Shown piece by piece: positions 1-8,379 of a DNA stretch of 9,522 nucleotides (its first letter is position 1; each line of letters starts with the position of its first letter). A program made the position numbers and the translations under genes. This DNA comes from Thiotrichaceae bacterium. Lineage in GTDB: Bacteria > Pseudomonadota > Gammaproteobacteria > Thiotrichales > Thiotrichaceae. The notes below the pieces were generated by a model. That model was not told where the DNA came from and ran no database searches. It worked only from the letters and a program-made list of their open reading frames with translations. The stretch spans positions 1 to 9,522 of the forward strand of contig WGBH01000192.1 in the NCBI GenBank assembly GCA_015494435.1, read 5' to 3'.

Positions 1-88
1 ACATCTTCGTGAGCTGACTCAAGTCCTGCTCAGTTTTAATGTTTTTGGCTGCCTCTTTGGCAATGGCGAGTAAATCTTCTTTTTTCAT
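1..88 (-). CDS. IS256-family transposase, N-terminal fragment (runs off the left edge)
   Basis: Only the first 29 codons are visible, beginning MKKEDLLAIAKEAAKNIKTE and continuing with a QDLSQLTKM stretch. This lysine/alanine-rich helical opening followed by a 'DL..LT/F.KML' segment is typical of IS256-group (Mutator-like) DDE transposases, which cut and paste their own element. The catalytic DDE residues lie outside the window, so intactness cannot be judged. The start is well set: an AGGAGAGG ribosome-binding sequence precedes the ATG by about 7 bases. Transcription runs in the same direction as the dpt operon, so read-through from dptH could reach it. Confidence 0.7.
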   Translation of the reverse strand, partial: MKKEDLLAIAKEAAKNIKTEQDLSQLTKM

Positions 89-122
89 CTGCTTATCCTC
101 TCCTATCTGGAGTGTATGATAA

Positions 123-150
123 ACTGTTACACAGATTTATTTACAGTCTC
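123..150 (-). repeat. putative terminal inverted repeat of the IS256-family element
   Basis: The outermost bases of the element, read inward on the minus strand, are GAGACTGTAAATAAATCTGT plus GTAACAGT. The outer boundary at 150 is inferred from the family's typical GA/GAG start. The inner boundary is arbitrary because the matching repeat at the other end is not in the window. Confidence 0.5.
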
Positions 151-194
151 CTCTTTTTACCCATAAATACGCTCCATGAACCAAAATAATAATT

Positions 195-3100
195 TCATGA
201 AAGCTCCCAAAATGCTTTATCTTTCATTTTCTTAATACTCTTATCACCATCCACATATAATGAATAATGTTTTTCAAGCCCTCGAATAGTGCTCATCAAA
301 TTTTCTTGCTCATTTCTATTATCAATATTAAATAAGGCTTTTATATCCTGATTTCTGATTTGTGACACACGATGTACAATCCAGCTAAGAATATATGCGG
401 AATAATCGTTTTCACCTGTTTTAAAATGAGTAATATCCTGGGTAGATAATACAATGCCAACCCCATACTCTCTACCTTCTTTTAAGATCTTTCTCAGCGA
501 AGGAAAATTTTGTGACATGAAGTTGTCAGCTTCATCAACTAAGATAAGTTTACTTAACTGTCTAAAATCTCCTCTAACCTCCGGCTTACCCTTTTTCTGC
601 ATTTGTGAATAAAAAAGATCCAGAGTTAGAGCCACAATGAGATTCTGCACTTCACCAGGATAGCCTGCCAATTCAATAACTACAACACTGTCTATTAAGT
701 CGAATAGGCTCATCATTTTTTCAGGATCAGTTTCAAATATTTTAAAACGCGCTAGCTTCGATAAAGCTGCATATAAAGAGTCTTCTTCTACTTTTTCCTG
801 ATCCAGAAATAAGTCCCATATGTTTTCGATAGTCGGTGCCGGCTTACTCCATGTGCCCGAGTTTTCAGGCATTATTCCAGCAAGACTATAAGCTTCGAGA
901 ATTATATTTTCTAATTTTAGCTGCTGTTTTTTGCCTAAACCAAACGCTCGAGACATGGTTTCCGAGAACCCTGCCGCTGTATGAATTGGCAACATAGGTG
1001 TATCGCCATATAAGCTCAAAGGGTTATATGGCAACTTATATAGATTGTATTTCTTAGCTTGTGTAGCATCACAAAACTTATCATCCACATAATCTGACTT
1101 GTAATCAAAAATCAACATACCAATAGGTTTACCATCAACATTGTTGTCCTGATTACGATACAGTTGTGTGATGACTGACTTTGTGCACTGGGTTTTTCCT
1201 GTACCCATTGTGCCAATAATCCCTACATTGGGATTCATATATTTAGCAGTGTTGGTTGGCTCCCAATGAATGCGGTTATTATTAAGTACTTCATGCCCTA
1301 CTAGAACCTTTAAAACTTCCTCTTTAATCCTTGTTGCAACTTTAGCCTTCTTAAATTCACTTGTTTGATCTCCATTTATATACTGTTTCACTACCTCTTC
1401 TGCTACAGCCTTAACAGGTTCTAGATTTTCTGAGTGTGTCTCTGGAGCACTACCATGTGGCTTTAGAAGATATTGATCAGGACAATAGCTCATAGCTTCA
1501 GGTGGCTCTACAGTCATTAAATTTTGTAGCGGAGTGCGAACCAACTTAGCCAGCAAACTCATTGGTAGTTCTATTTTTAAGATATCTTCGACTTCTTCAA
1601 ATTTTGGCTCAAAGCAGCTACTATTTTCCACATGTGCGACGACCATTCCCTGAGGGTAATTATGAACTTCTGCCAGTTCATACTCTCCTTGTAGCCACCA
1701 CTCTTTTGTATCTAAAAAAAACTTAAAGTAATCATCATTATATACGTTATAAAGCTGATACTTATCTATTTGCATTAATACCTGACGGATGAAAAGACCG
1801 CGAAATAAACCGCCAGAAAAACTACTTTGGCCAAGGATGTCTTCGGTAAGGTAACGCTTCAGCTCCCTGGCTTGTGCAACAGCTTTTTTGTAATCAGGCC
1901 GACTACCTGTTTTAACTTCTAAAGGCAATAAATACATTTTCTGATCTTTAAAACCGACAAAAAGCACATCATCAGATATGGCTCCAGACTTATAACCATT
2001 TACATTGCGAGAGAAGTCACTGTCATTAATTTTTAAACCTATATTTCCTGATACACGAACCACTTCCCCAATAGACAGAGGCACCCAGGTAATATCTGAA
2101 TCCTTAAGCAGGCAATTCATAAATTTATAAGCACCTAATATCCCTTTACGTTCTTTTCTGATTTTTTTATCAGCAGTTATCATTTTGAGGAGCCACTCAC
2201 CATTAAAGGCATTGAATTCCCCAATAATTCCACCTTCATCCTTCTCTAACACCTTATTGTATAAATCAGTCTGGCGACTAACTGTAATCGCATCATAACT
2301 AGCTGAATTTGTGTACTGATCCGAATAGTGAATCAACACCACATTTTTACTGCCTTCAAAAAAGTCCAGGGTAACTTTCGGATCTATAATAGTGGTCCAG
2401 ATTGAGCTATCGTACGAACGCTCCAGAAGTGATTTAAAGTTATCACTTACAGCTAAAGAAATTGCACTTGATGGGCGGTATGGGAAATTAGCTCGCTCAG
2501 CCGGTTGTAATAATGTGCTAAATAATTTTGTGATTTTTAAGTGTGGTTGATTACTGTAATCTAATGACTTTAATCCAAAGCCCGTTATATAGCTTTGTTG
2601 CTTAGAGTAAGACGCTTCACCACTTATTAGGCCTCGACAAATAACGCCACATTCTTCTTCATCGATATCCACCTGCATTACTTCCACTTTTTCATTATTT
2701 CTAAAAAAGCTTAAATGGGCATATTCCTGTATGGATTCTTCTGTTGTAAATTTGCTATAAGTTAAATGTGTACGTAATAGATCGATTACTACATCTGCAT
2801 TTTCTCTGGCTTTACCTTTATCAAGACCATAACGAAGTTTAATTTCATCATAGCTAGAGGTTTCTGAAAAACAATCAAACTCACAGGGTGTTAACTGCTG
2901 ATCATACAGATTGACATGTATGTTTGGACTTTTATCTACCTGCCCCCTCATATAGTCAACAAGGCCAAGAAATAGCTCTTCATTTTTGCCATTATTAATT
3001 GAATTAATTATCAAAGGTGACTTTTTGCTACCAGCAAATAATGCTGAAAACGCAGCTTTAAATTCTGTAACTTTTTCCTTGACGAGCCTTCTTACAAAGG

Positions 3101-5258
3101 CATAACTCGTGTCCTGCTGTGGAACTAGTTGTATCCACATAGAATTTTCCTGCTCAATCCTTGAGTAGGTGAAATCAGATTTGGCATCAAATAAAAATGG
3201 CACTAATCCCTGGGGATTTAGTCGATTAATGGTCACAAAAGGAAGCTTTGAAAAGCTTTCACAATCGTCCTGAATTTCCTGTGCTAAATGTAAGTAATAC
3301 GCCAGTACAATCGGATGGTAAGGTGTCATCCACTTACCAGCTTCATTTTCCAGGAACCCAATCTTTAACAATACTTTTTGGTCATTATTCAGTAATTTAT
3401 TTTCGGGAATTTCTGATAGCGCTTTCTGATACTCATCAATGACATGTGTGACTAAGTCAATTAATAGCTCTCCCCAGGAGCTTAGAGATATAAGGCTACG
3501 CTGTTGCTTTAAATGATCAAATAATTCTCTATATGCAACCGACAATTCCACAGAAGAAGCATGTAGATCTTCAACAGTTATTATTTGCCCAGTTCTTTCA
3601 CGGCTATACAAAAGGTCTTTGTAGACAATGTCATACTCTCTTTGGAGCAATGTTAATCGTCGTCCCTTAGGCGAGACTTCCTTATTATCTATTAAAACTT
3701 TGCTTTTCGCTCTATTAAAAACACCAAAATAGTCATCATTAAACAATCGAATATAACGATCCCTATCTAATAGCAAAGGTAATGTCAGGGTATCGGTTGC
3801 TACAGCTCCTACGATATAAAAGCCTAACGATACATCTTGATTTTTTAAGGTGAATTCGATTTCGTCGGATTCATTGGCCATTTTCAGAAAATCAAGAGTC
3901 CCGATTTCGTTAACATCTATACACCGGGTCAAATCACTAAGCTCAAAACTATTTTGGAACCCTGGATTCAGAACAAGGCTACTCTCTTCTGTTTGAAGAA
4001 TTAATCTGTGTTTTTTGTCATCTACTAAGAAATTATTTCGAAAATCCTCAATATAAAATAGGCTCTCTCGTAAGACCAAGCAGTGAAATTGGTATTTTTC
4101 TGAAGTTTTGTCACGGTTGATATCAAAGCGAAAAAACATGGGTGATTGAATGACTTTACCCATAATAACTATTTTGCTTCGTTTAGCACCACGAGTTAAG
4201 TGATCTTTAATTAACGGTTTAATAGCTTTATCAGCCGTAATATTAATCTCACTTTTCTCTATAGCTCCACCAACAAATGAGACCTCTAGATCAAATTCGG
4301 TTGTACCTTCTGGCACAACCAATAAAATATGGCGATTTCGTTTTCCAGCCTTTGTATCTGCTTTTGCTCTTGCTATAACTTCGACCTGTACTGAAGTCTC
4401 AGATTCCAATTCAAGTAGTTTTGCTCTATTTTTTTCCTGCTCATATCGGTATTCAGCAAAAGAAACCTGCTGCCAATTTTGCCTGTTATCATCTTGGAAA
4501 TGCTCATTGATAAACTTACTTCCCATATCAGGCAGATTGTCGACTAAAGCCTCAGGATAGTTTTCGACCACATTAGATACTTGTTCATAGAGTTTTCTAT
4601 TCTCTTCCAGGCGTCTACGAATTTGTTCTGGTTTACCATCCATTTCAAATATCAACGGATCTCTAAACAGCGCTAGCTCATTAAATCTAATATCTCCGTC
4701 ACGGACGGCATCATACAATGTTTCAAAACCAAACATCGTCGCATCATCTTCTTCGATAGCATTAAACTGGTAATCCAATAATCCTTCTGATACTTCTCGC
4801 CCAGTATCACTCTTGTCGATTAATTCCTTTAAGGCTTGCTTGATTTTTTTAGGGTGCCATACCCCCTCAGGCTGTGCTAAATCTTGCGCACTATTTATGA
4901 GCGTATCTAACAGGCTGTTATGAATAACCAACATTGCACAACCTGACATTTCATCAACTTGAGAAGAAACTTCATCCCGCAACATTGAAATGAAATTTTC
5001 AGTAAAGCCTTTTTCTTCTAATGAATCCTCACTATGAAGAACTGTTAATAACTTTTTACCTTCATATTCAACAAACGGAATTTTTGTATTCTTTACTACA
5101 ATCACGCCTGCACATTTTCTTTCTATGGCATCAAATAAACGTTTACAATAATCAGTATTGGGGGATTTAAATTGATAACGAAAACCGGCATGTAGCTCAC
5201 TTTGAGCCCATGTAAAAAACTGTTCCGCTAAAAACTCTTCAAATTGTTTTACGTACAT
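195..5258 (-). CDS. dptH: DNA phosphorothioation-dependent restriction protein DptH (DndH), HerA/FtsK-like ATPase
   Basis: DptH is the largest subunit of the DndFGH restriction complex, which acts on DNA lacking phosphorothioate marks. Length, neighbours and motifs all fit. From the ATG at 5258 it has 1687 residues, close to the family's usual ~1700. The C-terminal third is a P-loop ATPase of the HerA/FtsK type: Walker A GTMGTGKT (K1355), Walker B LILVDEADNF (D1575, E1576) and a later GIVLSTQ motif (Q1607) in the sensor position. A central segment has a PD-(D/E)XK-like pattern (D1096/D1097, then LPLEVKTG with E1114 and K1116), suggesting nuclease chemistry; that is inference. The N-terminal ~1000 residues show no motif I can name.

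Start choice: the frame opens at a GTG at 5279 with no ribosome-binding sequence. An ATG at 5267 has GGAG touching it, too close. The ATG at 5258 has the same GGAG 9 bases upstream and is preferred. The chosen start overlaps dptG by 20 bases, implying coupled translation. Confidence 0.93.
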   Translation of the reverse strand: MYVKQFEEFLAEQFFTWAQSELHAGFRYQFKSPNTDYCKRLFDAIERKCAGVIVVKNTKIPFVEYEGKKLLTVLHSEDSLEEKGFTENFISMLRDEVSSQVDEMSGCAMLVIHNSLLDTLINSAQDLAQPEGVWHPKKIKQALKELIDKSDTGREVSEGLLDYQFNAIEEDDATMFGFETLYDAVRDGDIRFNELALFRDPLIFEMDGKPEQIRRRLEENRKLYEQVSNVVENYPEALVDNLPDMGSKFINEHFQDDNRQNWQQVSFAEYRYEQEKNRAKLLELESETSVQVEVIARAKADTKAGKRNRHILLVVPEGTTEFDLEVSFVGGAIEKSEINITADKAIKPLIKDHLTRGAKRSKIVIMGKVIQSPMFFRFDINRDKTSEKYQFHCLVLRESLFYIEDFRNNFLVDDKKHRLILQTEESSLVLNPGFQNSFELSDLTRCIDVNEIGTLDFLKMANESDEIEFTLKNQDVSLGFYIVGAVATDTLTLPLLLDRDRYIRLFNDDYFGVFNRAKSKVLIDNKEVSPKGRRLTLLQREYDIVYKDLLYSRERTGQIITVEDLHASSVELSVAYRELFDHLKQQRSLISLSSWGELLIDLVTHVIDEYQKALSEIPENKLLNNDQKVLLKIGFLENEAGKWMTPYHPIVLAYYLHLAQEIQDDCESFSKLPFVTINRLNPQGLVPFLFDAKSDFTYSRIEQENSMWIQLVPQQDTSYAFVRRLVKEKVTEFKAAFSALFAGSKKSPLIINSINNGKNEELFLGLVDYMRGQVDKSPNIHVNLYDQQLTPCEFDCFSETSSYDEIKLRYGLDKGKARENADVVIDLLRTHLTYSKFTTEESIQEYAHLSFFRNNEKVEVMQVDIDEEECGVICRGLISGEASYSKQQSYITGFGLKSLDYSNQPHLKITKLFSTLLQPAERANFPYRPSSAISLAVSDNFKSLLERSYDSSIWTTIIDPKVTLDFFEGSKNVVLIHYSDQYTNSASYDAITVSRQTDLYNKVLEKDEGGIIGEFNAFNGEWLLKMITADKKIRKERKGILGAYKFMNCLLKDSDITWVPLSIGEVVRVSGNIGLKINDSDFSRNVNGYKSGAISDDVLFVGFKDQKMYLLPLEVKTGSRPDYKKAVAQARELKRYLTEDILGQSSFSGGLFRGLFIRQVLMQIDKYQLYNVYNDDYFKFFLDTKEWWLQGEYELAEVHNYPQGMVVAHVENSSCFEPKFEEVEDILKIELPMSLLAKLVRTPLQNLMTVEPPEAMSYCPDQYLLKPHGSAPETHSENLEPVKAVAEEVVKQYINGDQTSEFKKAKVATRIKEEVLKVLVGHEVLNNNRIHWEPTNTAKYMNPNVGIIGTMGTGKTQCTKSVITQLYRNQDNNVDGKPIGMLIFDYKSDYVDDKFCDATQAKKYNLYKLPYNPLSLYGDTPMLPIHTAAGFSETMSRAFGLGKKQQLKLENIILEAYSLAGIMPENSGTWSKPAPTIENIWDLFLDQEKVEEDSLYAALSKLARFKIFETDPEKMMSLFDLIDSVVVIELAGYPGEVQNLIVALTLDLFYSQMQKKGKPEVRGDFRQLSKLILVDEADNFMSQNFPSLRKILKEGREYGVGIVLSTQDITHFKTGENDYSAYILSWIVHRVSQIRNQDIKALFNIDNRNEQENLMSTIRGLEKHYSLYVDGDKSIKKMKDKAFWELS

Positions 5259-6561
5259 AAACTGCATCTCCACTGTCACTCATACGTTCAACATTTCCAA
5301 TACGCTCGTAAAACTGAATAAGAGCTTGTTGTGACCGCTTGTCAAAAAACACACCTCGTTTTTTAAAAGCCTCAAGTAATTCATGAAACCTAAGTTTTGA
5401 CTCGTTCCCTATTGAAATATTGGTCAGTAATAAAAGGTAGTCCTGATTGATAACCAGAACTCTTCCTGCTCGACCTCTAGACTGAATAAAATGGTTACAA
5501 AGTTCAGACTCTATCGCTTTAACATAGTTAATATTAATCTCATGACGAGACTGCCCCTTTGCAAATTGATCTTTGCCTAGTCTTAATAAGTTATCCAGAG
5601 CATCATGAGGAGTACTAGCTTCTAAAATAGAAGTGTCTAAACCTCTTTCTTCTTTAAATGCCATGGCAAAATTAGTTAATGTTTGAGTATCTGAATCCGA
5701 TAAGGAAGCTGCCAACTTCCAAATTGGAACCTTCCTTTGTTTAACTGGTTGCAAACTCTCAGATATTGATAAAAATGGGAATATATTAAATAATGCAGCA
5801 TGCACCCTTTGATGACCATCATCTCTAATATGCATACGCTCAGCACTGGCGGTCTCAGTGTCTAAAATAAAATATAATGGCTTAGGTGATGGCTCTCCTT
5901 TTCTCCAACTACTTATATTTAGTGCTAATTGAGCCGTATATAAATAAGCATATAACTTTAAAAATTGAGTTAATACACTGAGAAAATATTTAGGATGGCT
6001 GCTTAAAAACACAAGGTCACCCCCAAACACATCGGTAATAAAGGGTAAGTAGGGATCTTCATTAATAATTTGCTTTAGTGATTCAGAGTTATCAGTATTT
6101 TTGATATTTTCTTGCAGCACTTTAACAATTACTTTTTCTAAAAAGTTATGCTGAGCACTCGTCTCTTTATTTATATAAACATCCTGCAAAATACTGGAAA
6201 ACATTTCACCTAATCGAGAATTTGGTGTATTCCCTTTAACTTTCTTTGCCTTGAACAGAAGCAATTCAGGAGTAATTTTAAAAAGACCATCACCTGAAAA
6301 ATACATTTTTTCTAAGTATTTAAGAAACTCTGCATTATCCAGTTTCTCATCAAAATTCTCCTGACATTTGGATTGAAATTCTTCAATATCTTCAATCAAT
6401 AGCTCTTTTCTATAAATCAATTTTATTACAAATCCAATAACAGCTTCCCAATCAAATGTTCCTGCCCTGTCCTTTGTTCTTATCGGGAAATAACTGTTTA
6501 AAGTGTTTTTTGCATTCACTGAATCAATTGAATGCGGTAGATCGTCTTTAATAATTGTCAT
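5239..6561 (-). CDS. dptG: DNA phosphorothioation-dependent restriction protein DptG (DndG)
   Basis: This 440-residue protein is called DptG from its size (family usually about 400-450), its position between dptF and dptH, and a hydrophobic central segment (LVFLSSHPKYFLSVLTQFLK) that I recognise as DptG-like. No catalytic motif, signal peptide or clear membrane span is visible. Known role: structural or bridging subunit of the DndFGH complex with no enzymatic activity of its own established by motif. The last ~65 residues (376-440), with a KLRFHELLEAFKKRGVFFD stretch and a basic end, look like a winged-helix fold and could contact DNA; this is inference. The ATG lies 2 bases past the dptF stop. 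The nearest purine-rich sequence (GAGGT) is about 15 bases upstream, so translation probably depends on coupling to dptF. The 3' end overlaps dptH. Confidence 0.9.
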   Translation of the reverse strand: MTIIKDDLPHSIDSVNAKNTLNSYFPIRTKDRAGTFDWEAVIGFVIKLIYRKELLIEDIEEFQSKCQENFDEKLDNAEFLKYLEKMYFSGDGLFKITPELLLFKAKKVKGNTPNSRLGEMFSSILQDVYINKETSAQHNFLEKVIVKVLQENIKNTDNSESLKQIINEDPYLPFITDVFGGDLVFLSSHPKYFLSVLTQFLKLYAYLYTAQLALNISSWRKGEPSPKPLYFILDTETASAERMHIRDDGHQRVHAALFNIFPFLSISESLQPVKQRKVPIWKLAASLSDSDTQTLTNFAMAFKEERGLDTSILEASTPHDALDNLLRLGKDQFAKGQSRHEININYVKAIESELCNHFIQSRGRAGRVLVINQDYLLLLTNISIGNESKLRFHELLEAFKKRGVFFDKRSQQALIQFYERIGNVERMSDSGDAVYVRKTI

Positions 6562-6563
6562 AT

Positions 6564-8159
6564 TTATAACCCGCTTACCTCAATATCATCTTCGTCAACT
6601 TCCTTTAACTTTATTCTTGAGTTGCTCGTATGCAGGTATAAAATGCTTGAAGCATTTGCGACCTCAACTATCTGATCAACAATTTCATCCAGAAGTACAA
6701 CAGTGTTCTTATCATGTTTGTTTGGCCGATAACCCCTTACTATCCGGTACATTAAATCCAGTAAATTAATATTGATCGGTATAGGTTCCAGCTGTTTATC
6801 GGCTACTTTAATATAAGCATTAAAGTAGCCAATTTTATTTACATCAGATTCCTTAATGCTTGCGTAATCTGCACTTAGCTCTAGCTCAGCAGTTAATTGC
6901 CAGCTATCATGAGCTGATATGAAAAACTCATCCTTGTGCAAATTGCTTGCGTTTCTATTTGCATAACGATTAATCGATGCCAGTACTACATTTTTATAAA
7001 ATGATTTCAATATAGCCTTTTCTGTTTTTCCGCCTTCATAGTTACTATTTAAATTCCAAAAATTAGCATAATTTTCAATTAAGTGATCATTAAAATCTTG
7101 TCTAAATTTATGGTGGAAATTATTTGAAAAATCTAAATCTTTAATTAGGTAAAACAACCTGACTAAAGAATATTTAGTTACCTTTTCACCATCATACTTA
7201 ATTCCATACTCACGCAAATCATGTGAAAACTGTTCGAATTCCTCAGACGGTAACTCCAGCTGACGTTGAAGTATAAACAGATCAAGGTTTTTACTTCGTA
7301 AGGCACAAGGATCAAAGTCTGCAATCTTCATACCCAGTTCATTGTCACTATCATTAAACAGGTTATCAAATAAGTAACCAGGCCCTGCTAACAAAATATA
7401 TATAAAATCGAGCAGAGACCTTGCAGTAATGAATTGATCTTTCTCTAGTCTGGCTTTTAATAGCAGATCGATTAAGATATCTTGAACTTTTGTAATAGAA
7501 AGTAGCTGGTAATTAGCACAAAGGATCGTATCCCCTGAATCCAGCTCTTGTTGGTACATCCGGAAAATAGGATTTTCATCTGTATTAGCGGTAACTTTAG
7601 TCAATAATTGCTTTAAGAAATCTGAAGTACGTACGTCTGCTGACAAATCGAATTTTGGAAATGATTCAAAATCCAGGAAAAAGCAATTATTCTGTTCAGC
7701 TTTTTTAGTATCTAGGAACTGCTTGATGGTTTGGCGAATATCATCATGTTCCTCTGAGCCTTCTTCCGCATAGTTTCCCAGCATCCCAATATTGATACCT
7801 ACTGCTAACGGACGATTATTTCTTTTATATTTCGAAAAAACATCATTTAGAGTATCTACTGCTGTCTTTTTTGGGCGGAAGCTATGTGTGGCATCTAAAT
7901 GAAAATCAATACTTTCACTAAATTGGTGTTTATACCGAGTTAGTATTTCCGATTTTCCATCACCACTGCTTCCACATAAAAATAATATCTGATCAGGCTC
8001 TAAGCTTTGCATTCGATTTTTGAACACACGTTCAATTTCAGTTTCTACAAAAAGATATTCTTTTAAAACATCTAGCTCAGGGAAATCAGCCCTTAGATCT
8101 GTAGTTACGGCATATGGAGAAGATTTTGATAATGCAGATAGCCCTTCTCTTAATTTCAC
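6564..8159 (-). CDS. dptF: DNA phosphorothioation-dependent restriction protein DptF (DndF), P-loop NTPase
   Basis: DptF is the small ATPase subunit of the DndFGH restriction complex. The 531-residue length matches the family. Near the N-terminus, after a short helical leader, is a Walker A loop, GSSGDGKS (residues 63-70, K69), preceded by a hydrophobic strand (QILFLC). A possible Walker B follows at FFLDFE (residues 160-165, D163). Between them are segments I associate with DptF: FHLDATHSFRPKKTA and AVGINIGMLGNY (119-130). The remaining ~350 residues are mainly helical with no named motif.

The start is a GTG, supported by AAGGA 7-8 bases upstream and by the lack of any alternative ATG before the Walker A region at a sensible place. 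The GTG overlaps the stop of the small upstream frame as GTGA. dptG begins 2 bases after its stop, so dptF, dptG and dptH form one transcript. Confidence 0.93.
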   Translation of the reverse strand: MKLREGLSALSKSSPYAVTTDLRADFPELDVLKEYLFVETEIERVFKNRMQSLEPDQILFLCGSSGDGKSEILTRYKHQFSESIDFHLDATHSFRPKKTAVDTLNDVFSKYKRNNRPLAVGINIGMLGNYAEEGSEEHDDIRQTIKQFLDTKKAEQNNCFFLDFESFPKFDLSADVRTSDFLKQLLTKVTANTDENPIFRMYQQELDSGDTILCANYQLLSITKVQDILIDLLLKARLEKDQFITARSLLDFIYILLAGPGYLFDNLFNDSDNELGMKIADFDPCALRSKNLDLFILQRQLELPSEEFEQFSHDLREYGIKYDGEKVTKYSLVRLFYLIKDLDFSNNFHHKFRQDFNDHLIENYANFWNLNSNYEGGKTEKAILKSFYKNVVLASINRYANRNASNLHKDEFFISAHDSWQLTAELELSADYASIKESDVNKIGYFNAYIKVADKQLEPIPININLLDLMYRIVRGYRPNKHDKNTVVLLDEIVDQIVEVANASSILYLHTSNSRIKLKEVDEDDIEVSGL

Positions 8160-8329
8160 TTGATAATCCTTATATTAATGAGCTCAACCATTTCTGCCGC
8201 ATTAGTACTGCGCACCATATCGATTTCTTTTGAGGAATGAAATCGATTCCAGCCGCTATCCTCTGCGAGCTCGCGTGGACAAGACTTTAAATCATTGAGA
8301 TCTTTACTACTCATTTGGTATTTTCCCAT
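8156..8329 (-). CDS. small hypothetical protein translationally coupled to dptF
   Basis: I do not recognise this 57-residue frame. It begins MGKYQMSSKDLNDLKSCPRE; a second ATG 15 bases later (8314) is equally possible and would give 52 residues. The product is hydrophilic, mixed in charge, with a single cysteine and a helical C-terminal part (STNAAEMVELINIRIIK); no signal peptide or membrane segment is seen. Evidence that it is real: its TGA overlaps the dptF GTG as GTGA, the classic coupled arrangement, and its composition is protein-like and less AT-rich than the region upstream. A modest AAGGG lies 9 bases before the first ATG. It could be a dpt accessory peptide, a leader cistron that sets DptF expression, or the tail of a gene lost when the region upstream decayed. 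Confidence 0.45.
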   Translation of the reverse strand: MGKYQMSSKDLNDLKSCPRELAEDSGWNRFHSSKEIDMVRSTNAAEMVELINIRIIK

Positions 8330-8379
8330 CAGGCAAATCCCTTTTTTATTGTTATGCTAATTTCCTCCCTTTATTTTTG

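Larger units (their letters stand above)
1..150 (-). mobile_element. IS256-family insertion sequence, partial (transposase-proximal end)
   Basis: The element enters from the left edge and ends at about position 150. Read on the minus strand its outer end is GAGACTGTAAATAAATCTGT followed by GTAACAGT, which resembles IS256-family termini (a GA/GAG start with a TCTGTGT-like inner part). A transposase start follows about 60 bases inside the end, as expected for this family. The element lies only 44 bases past the dptH stop codon, so it marks a recent boundary of the operon. The other end and any target duplication are outside the window; the first flanking bases (151-159, ctcttttta) would be the candidate 8-9 base duplication. 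The family call rests on the transposase N-terminus plus the terminus; the exact element is not identifiable. Confidence 0.72.

Noticed and set aside
3248..3442. 64-codon open frame on the plus strand
   Set aside because: It lies entirely inside dptH on the opposite strand, has no ribosome-binding sequence and no recognisable protein features.
6503..6769. 88-codon open frame on the plus strand
   Set aside because: It straddles the dptG-dptF junction antisense to both genes; its cysteine- and proline-rich text looks like a shadow frame.
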